33,242 nucleotides of DNA from positions 1 to 33,242 of the forward strand of contig AQOF01000094.1 of the NCBI GenBank assembly GCA_000565345.1, written 5' to 3'. Within the stretch, counting starts at the first letter, position 1, and each line of letters starts with the position of its first letter. The notes beneath the pieces were generated by a model. The model saw nothing but the letters and a program-made list of their open reading frames with translations. It did no database searches and had not been told where the DNA came from. The translations under genes were made by a program, and so were the position numbers. The DNA is from Salinivibrio costicola subsp. costicola ATCC 33508 = LMG 11651 (GTDB lineage: Bacteria; Pseudomonadota; Gammaproteobacteria; Enterobacterales; Vibrionaceae). Of the stretch, positions 16,249-25,637 are shown piece by piece.

Positions 16249-17152
16249 CTATTGTAACGCGTCTGACTGGTTGCTATCTAGTTGATTTATTGATTGCTGT
16301 TTCTGCTCGGCAGCCTCTAGCCATGCCCAATTCCACCAAAGCGGCTGGCAGTCTTTAGGCAGCCATAGATTTCGGCCTAGCTCTGTCCATGGTGAAGGGT
16401 AATGAAAATCTGAGCCCAATGAGGCCAATAAGCCATAGTCCCGCGCGTAGTCAGCGAGCAAACGACGTTCTTGTTGCGACTGCTGAGGGAGTGCAACTTC
16501 GATGGCATCGCCTTTCGCCTCAGAAAACGCCGTTAGCAGTCGCTTCAACCACTTAGCCTTGAGTTTGTATCGGGCCCGGGTGAGCGAGTACTGCCTGTCC
16601 ACCGGCTTGGTGAATCACCTCAACGGCCTCTGCAATCGAACACCAATTTGGCGGCGCATACCCCGTATTGCCTCGGGTTAAAAAGCGCTTAAAACAAGCC
16701 TGCATGGTTTTCGCGTGGCCCTGCTCCACCAGCCAGCGGGCAAAATGCGCACGAGTTAGCGGTGCATCACCGGCCAGCTCACGTGCACCCGCTAACGCGC
16801 CTATATAATGCGAGCGCTCTAGCCGCGCAGCAATCAACTCCGCCCGTTGTTGGCGTCGCTCAGCTTGCTCGGCAATCAGCGCGATTAATGCCGGATGGTG
16901 CGGATCGATATTTAAGCCCACAATATGAATATCAAAGTTTTGCCACAGAGTAGAAATCTCAATACCGCTGACCAAGGTAAGAGGCAGCGCTTGGCGGTCA
17001 ATTTCTGCTTGCGCATCCACCAGCCCGGCAGTGGTGTCGTGATCGGTAATCGCCAACACCCCCACACGGCGCTCAACCGCACGCTGCACTAAATCTTGGG
17101 GCGATAAACGGCCATCTGAGGCCGTCGTGTGACTATGTAAATCAATGATCAT
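16249..17152 (-). pseudogene. rnmA: RNase AM (YciV/TrpH), PHP-domain phosphoesterase, apparent 1-base insertion near 16575
   Basis: This PHP-domain 5'-3' exonuclease was first annotated as TrpH/YciV and later shown in E. coli to be RNase AM, which matures rRNA 5' ends and degrades pAp. The N-terminal frame (17152 down to 16553) has the metal-binding [22 protein letters not shown] and HIVGLNI motifs. The rest is in a second frame ending at 16249 (SLGSDFHYP near the end is the last metal site). Removing one base from the CCC at 16575-16577 (+ strand) restores [15 protein letters not shown] and a 300-residue protein, close to the E. coli length. The indel sits in a GGGCCCGGG string, so a sequencing error is likely. 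Confidence 0.87.
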
Positions 17153-17301
17153 GGTGTATCGGGTTTCCTTAATATGTCCACGCGCTCTGGTAATGCTAAC
17201 GCAAGCAAGTTAATGCACGTACGCGAACACTATTGATTCATTTGTTATTTTTTATGGTGCGCTGTTTCCGCACTTTTTCTGCATTCTTTTGGTTTTCCCC
17301 G

Positions 17302-17346
17302 TTGACACAGAGACAAAATATCAGTTTACTAGTACACAAGTTAACG
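17302..17346 (+). promoter_or_regulatory. trp promoter with overlapping TrpR operator
   Basis: TTGACA at 17302-17307 is followed after 17 bases by TTTACT (17325-17330), like the TTGACA/TTAACT of E. coli trp. The -10 is embedded in TTTACTAGTACACAAGTTAA, which closely resembles the E. coli trp operator region (ACTAGTAC, then AAGTT). TrpR bound with tryptophan would block the -10 as in E. coli. Confidence 0.7.
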
Positions 17347-17498
17347 CGCACCGTTTCTCGGTCTCGGGGAGCAAGATGGCGCTAAGGGTAACAGTCACAA
17401 CGGAGTCTCGCAGCATGTATTTCAATACCTCGCCTCGTACAAAGGGCATTTACACGGCACCCACTGCAGTACTGGCCGTCAGCGCGCTAGCGACATCT

Positions 17499-17549
17499 AT
17501 GACCTCTGTTGCACTTATTGGGTGGCACGGCTCCTTACGGGCGGTGTGA
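17499..17549 (+). CDS. Candidate trp leader peptide (16 residues, one Trp)
   Basis: A short ORF MTSVALIGWHGSLRAV ends at TGA 17547, 30 bases before the attenuator stem. Its size and the central Trp codon (17523-17525) recall E. coli TrpL, but there is one Trp codon instead of the usual tandem pair. The ATG has no clear ribosome binding site. The same frame also opens from ATG 17415, which has GGAG upstream and would give a 44-residue leader. The start is therefore undecided and the whole call is tentative. Confidence 0.35.
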   Translation: MTSVALIGWHGSLRAV

Positions 17550-17578
17550 CGGGCTGTATCAACAGCTACCTTATTCAC

Positions 17579-17606
17579 AACGCCCGCCACTGACGCGGGC
17601 GTTTTT
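17579..17606 (+). terminator. Attenuator-like terminator of the trp leader
   Basis: AACGCCCGC (17579-17587) and GCGGGCGTT (17595-17603) form a 9-base stem with a 7-base loop and end in a run of T. Its 5' arm can also pair with CGGGCG at 17538-17543, just upstream inside the leader ORF, giving an antiterminator. This is the expected logic of a trp attenuator. Confidence 0.7.
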
Positions 17607-17645
17607 GTCTCTGAGCTTTGCCATTAAGCGTTATCGTGCTACTAC

Positions 17646-17687
17646 GCATTCAGCCACTAAGCATTTGGCCACTAAGCATTCAGCCAC
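17646..17687 (+). repeat. 15-base tandem repeat upstream of the DAHP synthase gene
   Basis: GCATTCAGCCACTAA, GCATTTGGCCACTAA and a partial GCATTCAGCCAC lie head to tail in the leader between the attenuator and the gene's ribosome binding site. Confidence 0.75.
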
Positions 17688-17721
17688 GGTAATCCACAAC
17701 CATAGTTTAAAAGGATATTTG

Positions 17722-18734
17722 ATGATTATTATACTTAAACCCCAAGCCACTGAGCAGGACGCCAAAGGGCTACTCAACCAAATCGAGCAGTGCGGATTAA
17801 AACCGCTTTACATGCCAGGGGTTGAGCGCATTGTACTCGGCGCGTTGGGCGATGAACGCGTTTTGCAACAATGCCACTTTGAGGCCAACCCGCTGGTTGA
17901 AGAAGTGAAACCGATTTTAACCAAGTACAAACGCGTCAGCCGTGATGTGCAGCCGCACGATAGCGTAGTAAATATCGGCAATGTGCCTGTCGGTGGACAA
18001 GACTTTGTGGTCATGGCAGGCCCTTGCTCGGTGGAGTCGGAACCTCAATTGCTTTCCGTGGCAGAGCGAGTTAAAACCCACGGCGCTCGCGTGTTACGTG
18101 GCGGTGCCTTTAAGCCGCGCACCAGCCTTATGATTTTCAAGGCATGGGAATAGAAGGGCTTAAGCTGCTAAAAAAAGCCAGTGAGCTCACCGGCATGCCA
18201 ACCGTGTCAGAAGTGATGGAAATCAGCCAAGTCGATGCCGTGTGTGAATACATTGATTGCTTGCAAATTGGCGCACGTAATATGCAAAACTATGGCTTAC
18301 TCAAAGCAGTGGGAGAAACTGGCAAACCGGTCTTGTTAAAACGCGGCCTTTCCGCCACTATCGAAGAATGTTTGCTGGCAGCGGAATATATTGTCGATGC
18401 GGGCAACCCTAATGTGATTTTGTGTGAGCGCGGCATTCGCACTTACGAAACCGCCACAAGAAACACCTTGGATTTAAACGCGGTGGCCTTTATGAAACAA
18501 CGCAGCCACCTGCCAGTACTGGTCGACCCAAGCCATGGAACGGGTGTGCGAGAGCTCGTCACGCCGCTATCACGCGCGGCTGCAGCCGTCGGCGCAGATG
18601 GCATTATTGTGGAAAGCCATCTGAATCCAAGCGAGGCGTTGTCAGACGGTCACCAAGCATTGACCGGCGATATGTTCGCGCAGCTAATGCAAGAATTAAC
18701 CCCCTTTGTTCAAGCGGCAGGGAGAAAGCTGTGA
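17722..18734 (+). pseudogene. DAHP synthase (type I-beta-like), first gene of the trp operon, apparent 1-base deletion near 18127
   Basis: 3-deoxy-D-arabino-heptulosonate 7-phosphate synthase joins PEP and erythrose 4-phosphate at the start of the aromatic pathway. The ATG at 17722 has AAAAGGA upstream. Residues 1-70 resemble the ferredoxin-like regulatory domain of I-beta enzymes (MIIILKPQATEQD, GVERIVLG). The catalytic barrel has [36 protein letters not shown] and VDPSHGTG. The first frame stops at 18153. Adding one C at 18126-18127 restores [16 protein letters not shown] and a 337-residue enzyme. The frame is open upstream to 17509, but the ribosome binding site and the family start fix 17722. 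The TGA overlaps the trpE start codon. The I-beta assignment rests on the N-terminal domain pattern. Confidence 0.85.
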
Positions 18735-20335
18735 ACACCCATCACCTCCAATACGGCGAGCTCGATACGCTCCAACTGTCGGTGCCTTATGTGGCCGATC
18801 CGACCGAGCTGTATGCCGCCGTGTGCCAAGATAAACCCTTTAGCATGTTGCTAGAGTCAGCTGAAATTGACTCAAAGCGCAACGTGAAAAGCCTGATGCT
18901 CGTTGACGCCGCGGTACGGATTGAATGCCGGGCGCAAACCGTAACCTTGCAAGCGCTGACCCATAATGGCGCCCATTTGCTCGACAGCATCAGGCAAAGT
19001 GCGGCGCTGCAAGCGTTACCCTGTGAGGCAGAAAGCACTGAGCGTAACAATCAGCCGGCACTGACACTGACATTCCGCCATCCTAACGACAATGGTGCCC
19101 TGCTGGATGAAGACGCTCGTCTGCGCCAAGCGTCGGTGTTTGATGCGCTGCGCGTCGTTAAACAAAGCGTCGCGTTGGAGAACCAGCCTGACGATGCGCT
19201 GTTTATCGGCGGCTTATTTGCCTATGACTTAGTCGCCAGTACCGAAACACTGTCCAGCGTAGACGGCACCGAGAGCTGTCCGGATTATCTCTTTTATGTC
19301 GCCGAGAGCTTACTGGTGATTGATCACCAACACCGACAAGCACGCTTACAAGGCACCTTGTTTGGTGGCGATAATGCAAGTGCCCACTACGTGGATTTAT
19401 CGCGCCGCTTGCAACGCATCAAAGAAGCCTGCTTATCGCCTGCGCCACTTCCCGACGCGCCCGTGATGACTGAACACTCGGTCGCGGTTTCAGTCTCAGA
19501 TTCAAACTTTTGTCAGCAAGTTGAAGCGCTAAAAAAACACGTGATCGCCGGAGATGTGTTTCAAGTGGTGCCCTCGCGCCGTTTTACTCTCGCGTGCCCG
19601 TCGCCGCTCAATGCCTATCGCGCGCTGAAACACGGCAATCCTAGCCCATATATGTTTTATCTGCGCGATAGCGAATTCAGCTTATTTGGTGCCTCACCAG
19701 AAAGCGCACTCAAATATACCCAAACGACCAATCAAGTCGAAATTTACCCTATTGCCGGTACTCGTCGACGCGGAAAAACGGCCCAAGGCAGCATTGATCA
19801 CGACTTAGATAGCCGAATTGAACTTGAGCTGCGTAATGATGAAAAAGAAAATGCTGAGCACATGATGCTGGTCGATTTGGCCCGTAACGATGTTGCACGC
19901 ATTAGCACGCCCGGCAGCCGCCACGTGGCCGATTTGCTCAAAGTGGACCGCTACAGCCACGTCATGCACTTAGTCTCTCGGGTGGTGGGTCAACTTAAAT
20001 CCGATCTTGACGCGCTGCATGCCTACCAAGCCTGTATGAACATGGGCACGCTCACCGGTGCACCGAAACTTAGAGCGATGCAATTGATCCGTGATACCGA
20101 GCATTGCCGCCGCGGTAGCTATGGCGGTGCGGTGGGATATTTTACCGGTTCAGGCGACATGGACACCTGCATCGTGATCCGCTCCGCCTACGTTGAAAAC
20201 GGCCTTGCTACCGTGCAAGCCGGCGCAGGCGTGGTGTTTGATTCTGACCCACAAGCGGAAGCGGACGAAACCCGCGGCAAGGCGCAAGCCGTGATCCATG
20301 CGATTCAAGCTGCTCACCAAGGAGGCCAACCATGA
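18731..20335 (+). CDS. trpE: TrpE, anthranilate synthase component I
   Basis: The 534-residue large subunit converts chorismate to anthranilate using ammonia from TrpG. The tryptophan feedback-binding element LLES is at residues 40-43. The chorismate-binding domain has [33 protein letters not shown] and [12 protein letters not shown]. It starts with GTG at 18731, overlapping the DAHP synthase stop codon by 4 bases (GTGA), which indicates translational coupling. It is intact, unlike the preceding gene. Confidence 0.96.
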   Translation: MNTHHLQYGELDTLQLSVPYVADPTELYAAVCQDKPFSMLLESAEIDSKRNVKSLMLVDAAVRIECRAQTVTLQALTHNGAHLLDSIRQSAALQALPCEAESTERNNQPALTLTFRHPNDNGALLDEDARLRQASVFDALRVVKQSVALENQPDDALFIGGLFAYDLVASTETLSSVDGTESCPDYLFYVAESLLVIDHQHRQARLQGTLFGGDNASAHYVDLSRRLQRIKEACLSPAPLPDAPVMTEHSVAVSVSDSNFCQQVEALKKHVIAGDVFQVVPSRRFTLACPSPLNAYRALKHGNPSPYMFYLRDSEFSLFGASPESALKYTQTTNQVEIYPIAGTRRRGKTAQGSIDHDLDSRIELELRNDEKENAEHMMLVDLARNDVARISTPGSRHVADLLKVDRYSHVMHLVSRVVGQLKSDLDALHAYQACMNMGTLTGAPKLRAMQLIRDTEHCRRGSYGGAVGYFTGSGDMDTCIVIRSAYVENGLATVQAGAGVVFDSDPQAEADETRGKAQAVIHAIQAAHQGGQP

Positions 20336-20955
20336 GCACCCCGAAAATGGACATTGTCTTGCTCGATAACATGGACTCCTTTACCTATAACTTAGTGGAT
20401 CAATTTCGCGCATTGGGTTACCCGGTCACGGTGTTCCGGCACCATTTAGATGCTGATGCCATTGTCAGCCACATTCGTGCCCTGCCCCAGCCGCTACTGG
20501 TGCTCTCGCCCGGTCCGGGTGCACCCGCCGATGCCGGCTGCATGCCCGCATTGATTGAGGCCTTACGCGGCCACGTGCCGATGCTGGGGATTTGTTTGGG
20601 CCAGCAAGCCATCGTTGAAGCCTACGGCGGCACAGTGGCAGGCGCCGGCACCATTATGCACGGCAAAGCCTCAGCCATGCACCACCAGCAACATGCGGTG
20701 TTTGGTCCACTTGCCTCACCATTAACCGTCGCCCGTTACCACTCACTGGTTGCCACTGATGTCCCTGCCAACTTGGATGTCATCGCCACAACCTTTGATG
20801 GCAAAGATCAGAAAGTGATGGCCGTGGTTAACAACACCGACTATGTAGTCGGTTATCAATTCCACCCCGAATCGATTTTAACCGCGCAAGGGGCGGCGCT
20901 ACTCACCCACACCATTGATTGGGCGAGTGAATTTTATCAAGGCAATCGTGATTAA
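20332..20955 (+). CDS. trpG: TrpG, anthranilate synthase glutamine amidotransferase
   Basis: The 207-residue class I glutamine amidotransferase supplies ammonia to TrpE. The nucleophile is Cys88 (LGICLGQQAI), and the catalytic His-Glu pair lies in YQFHPESI. DNMDSFTYNLVDQF at the N-terminus and LSPGPGAP are family hallmarks. It overlaps trpE by 4 bases (ATGA). Unlike in E. coli it is not fused to trpD, as is normal in Vibrionaceae. Confidence 0.96.
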   Translation: MSTPKMDIVLLDNMDSFTYNLVDQFRALGYPVTVFRHHLDADAIVSHIRALPQPLLVLSPGPGAPADAGCMPALIEALRGHVPMLGICLGQQAIVEAYGGTVAGAGTIMHGKASAMHHQQHAVFGPLASPLTVARYHSLVATDVPANLDVIATTFDGKDQKVMAVVNNTDYVVGYQFHPESILTAQGAALLTHTIDWASEFYQGNRD

Positions 20956-21054
20956 TAGCTAAACAAACCAATAAATAAAGAAACGAATAGAGATACAACA
21001 CGTACAGCACCAATAAGTACGGACGTCAGGACAGACACATCGAGGTTAAATGCA

Positions 21055-22089
21055 GTGATGGATCAAGCAACCGTGGATCACCTACTAGAAGCGCTCTACC
21101 AACAGCAGTCGCTCAGCCAAACGCGCAGTGAACAACTATTTAGCGCCATTATTCAAGGCGAGCTCGAGCCTGCTCAATTAGCCGCCGCGTTAACCGCATT
21201 GAAGATTAAAGGGGAAACCCCCGAAGAAATCGCCGGCGCCGCGAAGGCACTCACCGATAACGCCGAGCCTTTTCCACGTCCCAGCTATCCGTTTGCCGAT
21301 ATCGTCGGCACGGGTGGCGATGGCGCGAACACCATTAATATTTCGACCACTGCCGCATTTGTGGCCGCTGCCTGTGGCGTGAAAGTCGCCAAGCACGGCA
21401 ATCGCGGGGTCTCAAGCAAATCCGGCTCGTCGGATCTACTCGCCGCGTTTGGGATTGATTTGGCCATGCCTGCCGAGCAAGCGCGTGCGGCACTGGATAC
21501 ACTTGGCGTGTGCTTTTTATTCGCCCCGCAATACCACACCGGTGTGCGCCATGCGATGCCCGTGCGCCAAGCCATGAAAACACGCACCATCTTTAACCTG
21601 CTTGGGCCGTTAATCAATCCAGCCAAGCCCAGTATTGAGCTGATGGGCGTGTACGACCAAGCACTGGTGGCGCCAATTGCGCAAACCATGCAAAACCTCA
21701 ACATGACGCGCGCGGCCGTGGTTCACGGTGACGGCCTGGATGAAGTGGCGATCCATGGCCCTACGACGGTGGCAGAAATCACGCCAACACAGATTGAGCA
21801 TTACACCCTAACCCCCAGCGACTTTGGTGTATCCCAATACCCGCTGGACAGCATTGCCGGGGGCATTGCCGGGGGCACGCCCGAGCAAAACCGCGAGATG
21901 ATCCGCGCGATTTTGCAAGGTAAAGGCACAGATGCCCAGCAAGCGGCGGTAGCGGTCAATGTCGCCCTATTGCTACGCTTATTCGGACAAGAAGATTTGA
22001 AAGCAAATACCCAACAGGCCTTGGACGTGATGGCGTCGGGCAAGCCTTACACCATCATGCAAGCGTTAGCACAAAGGAGCGCAGTATGA
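21055..22089 (+). CDS. trpD: TrpD, anthranilate phosphoribosyltransferase
   Basis: The 344-residue enzyme transfers phosphoribose from PRPP to anthranilate. PRPP/Mg and anthranilate motifs are present: DIVGTGGDGANTINIST and KHGNRGVSSKSGSSDLL. The start is GTG 21055 with GAGG about 9 bases upstream (ATG 21058 is the alternative). A 99-base A-rich spacer without hairpins separates it from trpG. It overlaps trpC by 4 bases (ATGA). Confidence 0.95.
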   Translation: MMDQATVDHLLEALYQQQSLSQTRSEQLFSAIIQGELEPAQLAAALTALKIKGETPEEIAGAAKALTDNAEPFPRPSYPFADIVGTGGDGANTINISTTAAFVAAACGVKVAKHGNRGVSSKSGSSDLLAAFGIDLAMPAEQARAALDTLGVCFLFAPQYHTGVRHAMPVRQAMKTRTIFNLLGPLINPAKPSIELMGVYDQALVAPIAQTMQNLNMTRAAVVHGDGLDEVAIHGPTTVAEITPTQIEHYTLTPSDFGVSQYPLDSIAGGIAGGTPEQNREMIRAILQGKGTDAQQAAVAVNVALLLRLFGQEDLKANTQQALDVMASGKPYTIMQALAQRSAV

Positions 22090-23472
22090 CCACGTCAGCC
22101 CTCAACGACACCATTTTAGGCCGCATTGTCGATGACAAAAAACGCTGGATCGCCGCCCGCAAAAAAGCCCAGCCGTTAGAAAGCTTTGTCGACCAACTGA
22201 CGCCGAGCGATCGTGATTTTCGTGCTGCGTTAGCCGCACCGGGCTCGCAGTTTATCTTGGAGTGCAAAAAAGCCTCGCCCTCGAAAGGGGTGATTCGAGA
22301 CGATTTTGATCCAGCAGCCATTGCGCAAGCATACAAGCCATTCGCTACGGCGATTTCGGTACTCACCGATGAAGACTACTTTCAGGGCAGTTTTGATTTT
22401 CTCCCATCGTGCGTGACCAAGTTGATGCTCCGGTGCTGTGTAAAGACTTTATTATCGACCCGTATCAGGTTTACCTCGCGCGTCATTATCAAGCCGATGC
22501 GATCTTGTTGATGCTGTCAGTGCTCGACGACGCCGAATACCGTGAGCTAGCCGATTTAGCCGAGTCTTTAAAACTGGGGGTGCTCACCGAAGTGAGTACC
22601 GAAGACGAGCTGGCGCGGGCCAATGCCTTAGGGGCGGTGGTGATTGGCATTAACAACCGTAATTTGCGCGATTTAAGTATTGATCGCGATCGCACCAAAC
22701 GCTTAGCACCACAAGTGGGGGAAAAAGCGATCGTGATTTCAGAAAGTGGCATTCATAGCCACCGCCATGTGCGCGACCTCGCCGATTACGCCGACGGCTT
22801 TTTGATTGGCAGTGCCTTAATGGCAGAGCCCGATCTCACGCTTGCGCTACGTAAAGTGATCTTAGGCGATAACAAAGTGTGCGGGTTAACCTCAGCCGAT
22901 GATGCCCTCGCCGCCTATGACGCGGGCGCGGTTTATGGCGGGCTCATTTTTGTTGAACACTCGCCGCGCGCGGTAACCCCAGCTGTGGCCGAACGTGTAC
23001 AGCAAGGCGCGCCGCTTCGCTATGTGGGCGTGTTCCAAAACCACGCAATAGAGACAGTCGCAGCGCATGCCCATCAGCTCAACCTACACGCGGTGCAATT
23101 ACATGGCGATGAAGATGCTGCGTACTTACAAGCACTGCGCGAAAGGCTTCCGACCCACTGTGAAATGTGGAAAGCGCACGGTGTGTCTGATGTCGCCCCA
23201 GCGTTAGACGGCGTCGACGCAGACCGCCATCTCATCGACAGCCGAGTCGGTCAGCAATCTGGCGGCACCGGCAAAACCTTTGATTGGCACCTGATCCCAA
23301 AAGCGGCCAAAGACAAAGTGATGATCGCGGGTGGCTTGACGCCCGACAATGCCGCAAAGGCCGCTGCACAAGGCTGCTTAGGCTCGATTTTAACTCCGGC
23401 GTCGAACATGCGCCCGGAGTGAAAGACGCCCACAAGCTTAACGCGGCGTTTCGTGCCCTACGCCGTTATTAA
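22086..23472 (+). pseudogene. trpCF: TrpCF, indole-3-glycerol phosphate synthase/PRA isomerase, two apparent 1-base deletions
   Basis: This bifunctional enzyme does two successive steps: phosphoribosylanthranilate isomerisation (C-terminal TrpF) and ring closure to indole-3-glycerol phosphate (N-terminal TrpC). TrpC motifs include FILECKKASPSKG, VLCKDFIID and ISESGIHS. TrpF begins at CGLTSADDALAAYDAGA and includes GLTPDNAAKA. Adding one C in the CCC at 22403-22405 joins FDFLP to IVRDQVDAPVL. Adding one C near 23383 joins AAQGCLG to LDFNSGVEHAPGVKDAHK. The result is 462 residues, normal for the fusion. The four-base overlap with trpD is preserved. Two independent deletions in one gene with no other decay point to sequencing error rather than a dead gene. 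Confidence 0.85.
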
Positions 23473-23494
23473 TTGTCCAGAGATGAGTGATTAC

Positions 23495-23519
23495 GCCGGG
23501 GTGAACGACGCACCTCGGC
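23495..23519 (+). other. Hairpin in the trpCF-trpB spacer
   Basis: GCCGGGGTG (23495-23503) and CACCTCGGC (23511-23519) form a 9-base stem with one G-T pair and a 7-base loop. No T-run follows. It lies 28 bases before the trpB ATG. Confidence 0.6.
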
Positions 23520-23547
23520 ACCAAATTAAAGACGTAAAAGGATTATT

Positions 23548-24737
23548 ATGAGCAAGCTTAACCCCTATTTTGGTGAATTTGGCGGCCAGTACGTGCCACA
23601 AATTTTGGTGCCTGCGCTCGATCAACTCGAGCAAGCGTTTATTGATGCGCAAGAAGATCCCACCTTTAAAGACGACTATATTCGTCTATTGCAAGAATAC
23701 GCGGGACGCCCCACCGCACTGACGTTATGCCGTAATCTTACCAAGGGCACCAAGACTAAACTCTATCTCAAACGTGAAGATTTACTCCACGGTGGCGCGC
23801 ACAAAACCAACCAAGTGCTTGGCCAAGCGATGCTCGCTCAGCGCATGGGCAAATCAGAAATTATTGCCGAAACCGGCGCCGGCCAACACGGCGTAGCGAC
23901 CGCACTCGCATGTGCGCTGTTGGGGCTAAAATGCCGCATTTATATGGGTGCCAAGGATGTTGAACGTCAAAGCCCCAATGTGTTTCGCATGAAGCTGATG
24001 GGCGCAACGGTGATCCCCGTGCACGCGGGCTCTTCGACCCTCAAAGATGCCTGTAACGAGGCGATGCGCGACTGGTCTGCCAACTATGATACCGCGCACT
24101 ACTTGCTCGGCACCGCGGCCGGCCTCATCCTTTCCCGACCATTGTGCGCGAGTTTCAACGCATTATTGGTGAAGAAACCCGCGAACAAATCCTGCGCGCA
24201 GAAGGCCGCTTGCCCGATGCGGTGATCGCCTGTGTCGGCGGCGGCTCAAACGCCATTGGCATGTTTGCTGATTTTATTGAAGACAAAGACGTGCGCTTAA
24301 TTGGCGTGGAACCGGCCGGTAAAGGACTCGATACCGATCAGCACGGCCGCCCCCTTAAAACACGGCAAGCCCGGGATTTTCTTTGGGATGAAATCGCCAT
24401 TAATGCAAGATGAATATGGCCAAGTAGAGGAGTCGTATTCCGTGTCTGCGGGGTTAGATTTCCCGTCCGTGGGACCTCAACATGCCCACCTAAACGCCAT
24501 TGGTCGTGCTGAATACCCGGCGGCCACGGATGACGAGGCGCTGGAAGCCTTTCAATCACTGGCGCGTAATGAGGGATCATTCCCGCATTAGAAACCGCCC
24601 ACGCCCTGGCACACGCGCAAAAAATGATCGCCGCCGACCCCAATAAAGAGCAGATATTGGTGGTTAATTTATCGGGCCGAGGCGACAAAGATATTTTTTC
24701 GGTTTATGAGATTTTAGAAGGCAAAGGAGAGCTGTAA
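23548..24737 (+). pseudogene. trpB: TrpB, tryptophan synthase beta chain, three apparent 1-base indels
   Basis: This PLP enzyme condenses indole with serine. AAAAGGA precedes the ATG at 23548. The PLP lysine is in [11 protein letters not shown]. The substrate and phosphate loops [12 protein letters not shown] and [10 protein letters not shown] are present. The frame is broken three times: a missing C at 24123-24124 (GTAAG to [11 protein letters not shown]), an extra C near 24347 (DQHG to [13 protein letters not shown]), and a missing base near 24575 (SLARNEG to [10 protein letters not shown]). Corrected, the protein has 396 residues, the family's normal size. No other damage is seen. The TAA stop overlaps the trpA ATG by one base. 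Sequencing error is the favoured explanation; loss of tryptophan synthesis is the alternative. Confidence 0.87.
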
Positions 24738-25561
24738 TGGCGGCACCATCAACGCGATACTCATCAATGTTTGCAAACTTGGATGCCAAACAGCAAGGCG
24801 CCTTTGTTCCCTTTGTGACCTTGGGGGATCCGAATCCTGAGCAATCGCTCGCCGTGGTCGATGCCTTGATTGAAGGTGGCGCGGATGCCCTAGAGCTCGG
24901 CATGCCATTTTCCGATCCGCTCGCTGATGGGCCGACCATTCAAGACGCCACCATCCGAGCGCGGGCAGCCGGCACTACACCCGATACCTGTTTTGACATG
25001 TTAGCGACCATTCGTGCCAAGCACCCCACGATTCCCATTGGGTTATTAATGTACGCCAACTTAGTCTATGCACGGGGTATCGAAACATTTTACACCCGCT
25101 GCGCTGAGGTTGGCGTCGACTCGGTGCTTATCGCCGATGCCCCGATTTCTGAATCCGCCCCCTTTCGTGATCACGCCCTAGCGCACGGTATCGATCCGAT
25201 TTTTATCGCCCCACCCAATGCGGACGATAAAACCCTCGCCAAAGTGGCCGAGCTGGGTCGTGGCTATACCTATTTGGTATCGCGCGCCGGGGTAACTGGT
25301 GCGGAAGCCAAAGCCGGCACACCGGTCGAGCACTTGCTAGGTACCCTACTTCATCATCAAGCACCGCGCCCGCTACTTGGGTTTGGTATTTCAACCCCTG
25401 AGCAAGTCAAGGCAGCCATTGTGGCCGGAGCCGCCGGTGCAATATCAGGCTCAGCGGTGGTGAAAATTATTGAAACCCATCAGCACGACGTGCCGACTAT
25501 GCTCAACGCGCTTACTGAGTTTGTCCGAGCCATGAAAGCGGCAACAGCACACGCCTCGTAG
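24737..25561 (+). CDS. trpA: TrpA, tryptophan synthase alpha chain
   Basis: The 274-residue TIM-barrel subunit cleaves indole-3-glycerol phosphate and channels indole to TrpB. Catalytic Glu53 and Asp64 are in [19 protein letters not shown]. The phosphate-binding end [14 protein letters not shown] and the mobile loop region SRAGVTGAE are present. AAAGGAGAG precedes the ATG, which overlaps the trpB stop. It is the last gene of the operon and is followed by a strong terminator. Confidence 0.96.
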   Translation: MAAPSTRYSSMFANLDAKQQGAFVPFVTLGDPNPEQSLAVVDALIEGGADALELGMPFSDPLADGPTIQDATIRARAAGTTPDTCFDMLATIRAKHPTIPIGLLMYANLVYARGIETFYTRCAEVGVDSVLIADAPISESAPFRDHALAHGIDPIFIAPPNADDKTLAKVAELGRGYTYLVSRAGVTGAEAKAGTPVEHLLGTLLHHQAPRPLLGFGISTPEQVKAAIVAGAAGAISGSAVVKIIETHQHDVPTMLNALTEFVRAMKAATAHAS

Positions 25562-25598
25562 CTTTCAGTCGCTTGTCGTCATCAGTACCGATAGCAAA

Positions 25599-25637
25599 AA
25601 GCCCACCAGGCAAGTCGTGCCATGGTGGGCTTTTTTT
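25599..25637. terminator. Bidirectional terminator between trpA and clsA
   Basis: GCCCACCA (25601-25608) pairs with TGGTGGGC (25623-25630), with an inner GGCA/TGCC stem. It is flanked by AAAAA and TTTTTTT, so it works for both converging transcripts. Confidence 0.85.

Larger units (their letters stand above)
17153..17721. other. rnmA-trp divergent region with trp leader
   Basis: About 570 bases contain no independent protein gene. They hold the trp promoter/operator (17302-17350), a long leader with a candidate short leader ORF, an attenuator-like hairpin (17579-17606), and a 15-base tandem repeat (17646-17687) just before the DAHP synthase ribosome binding site. Promoter sequences for rnmA in the left part were not resolved. 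Confidence 0.6.

Noticed and set aside
17289-17549. 86-residue ORF as a protein gene
   Set aside because: It covers the trp promoter and operator and most of it lies upstream of the transcription start; only its 3' end could be a leader peptide.
17509-17721. N-terminal extension of the DAHP synthase
   Set aside because: It would translate through the attenuator hairpin. The ATG at 17722 has a good ribosome binding site and matches the family start.
21285-21704. 139-residue minus-strand ORF within trpD
   Set aside because: It is a shadow of the highly conserved trpD frame.
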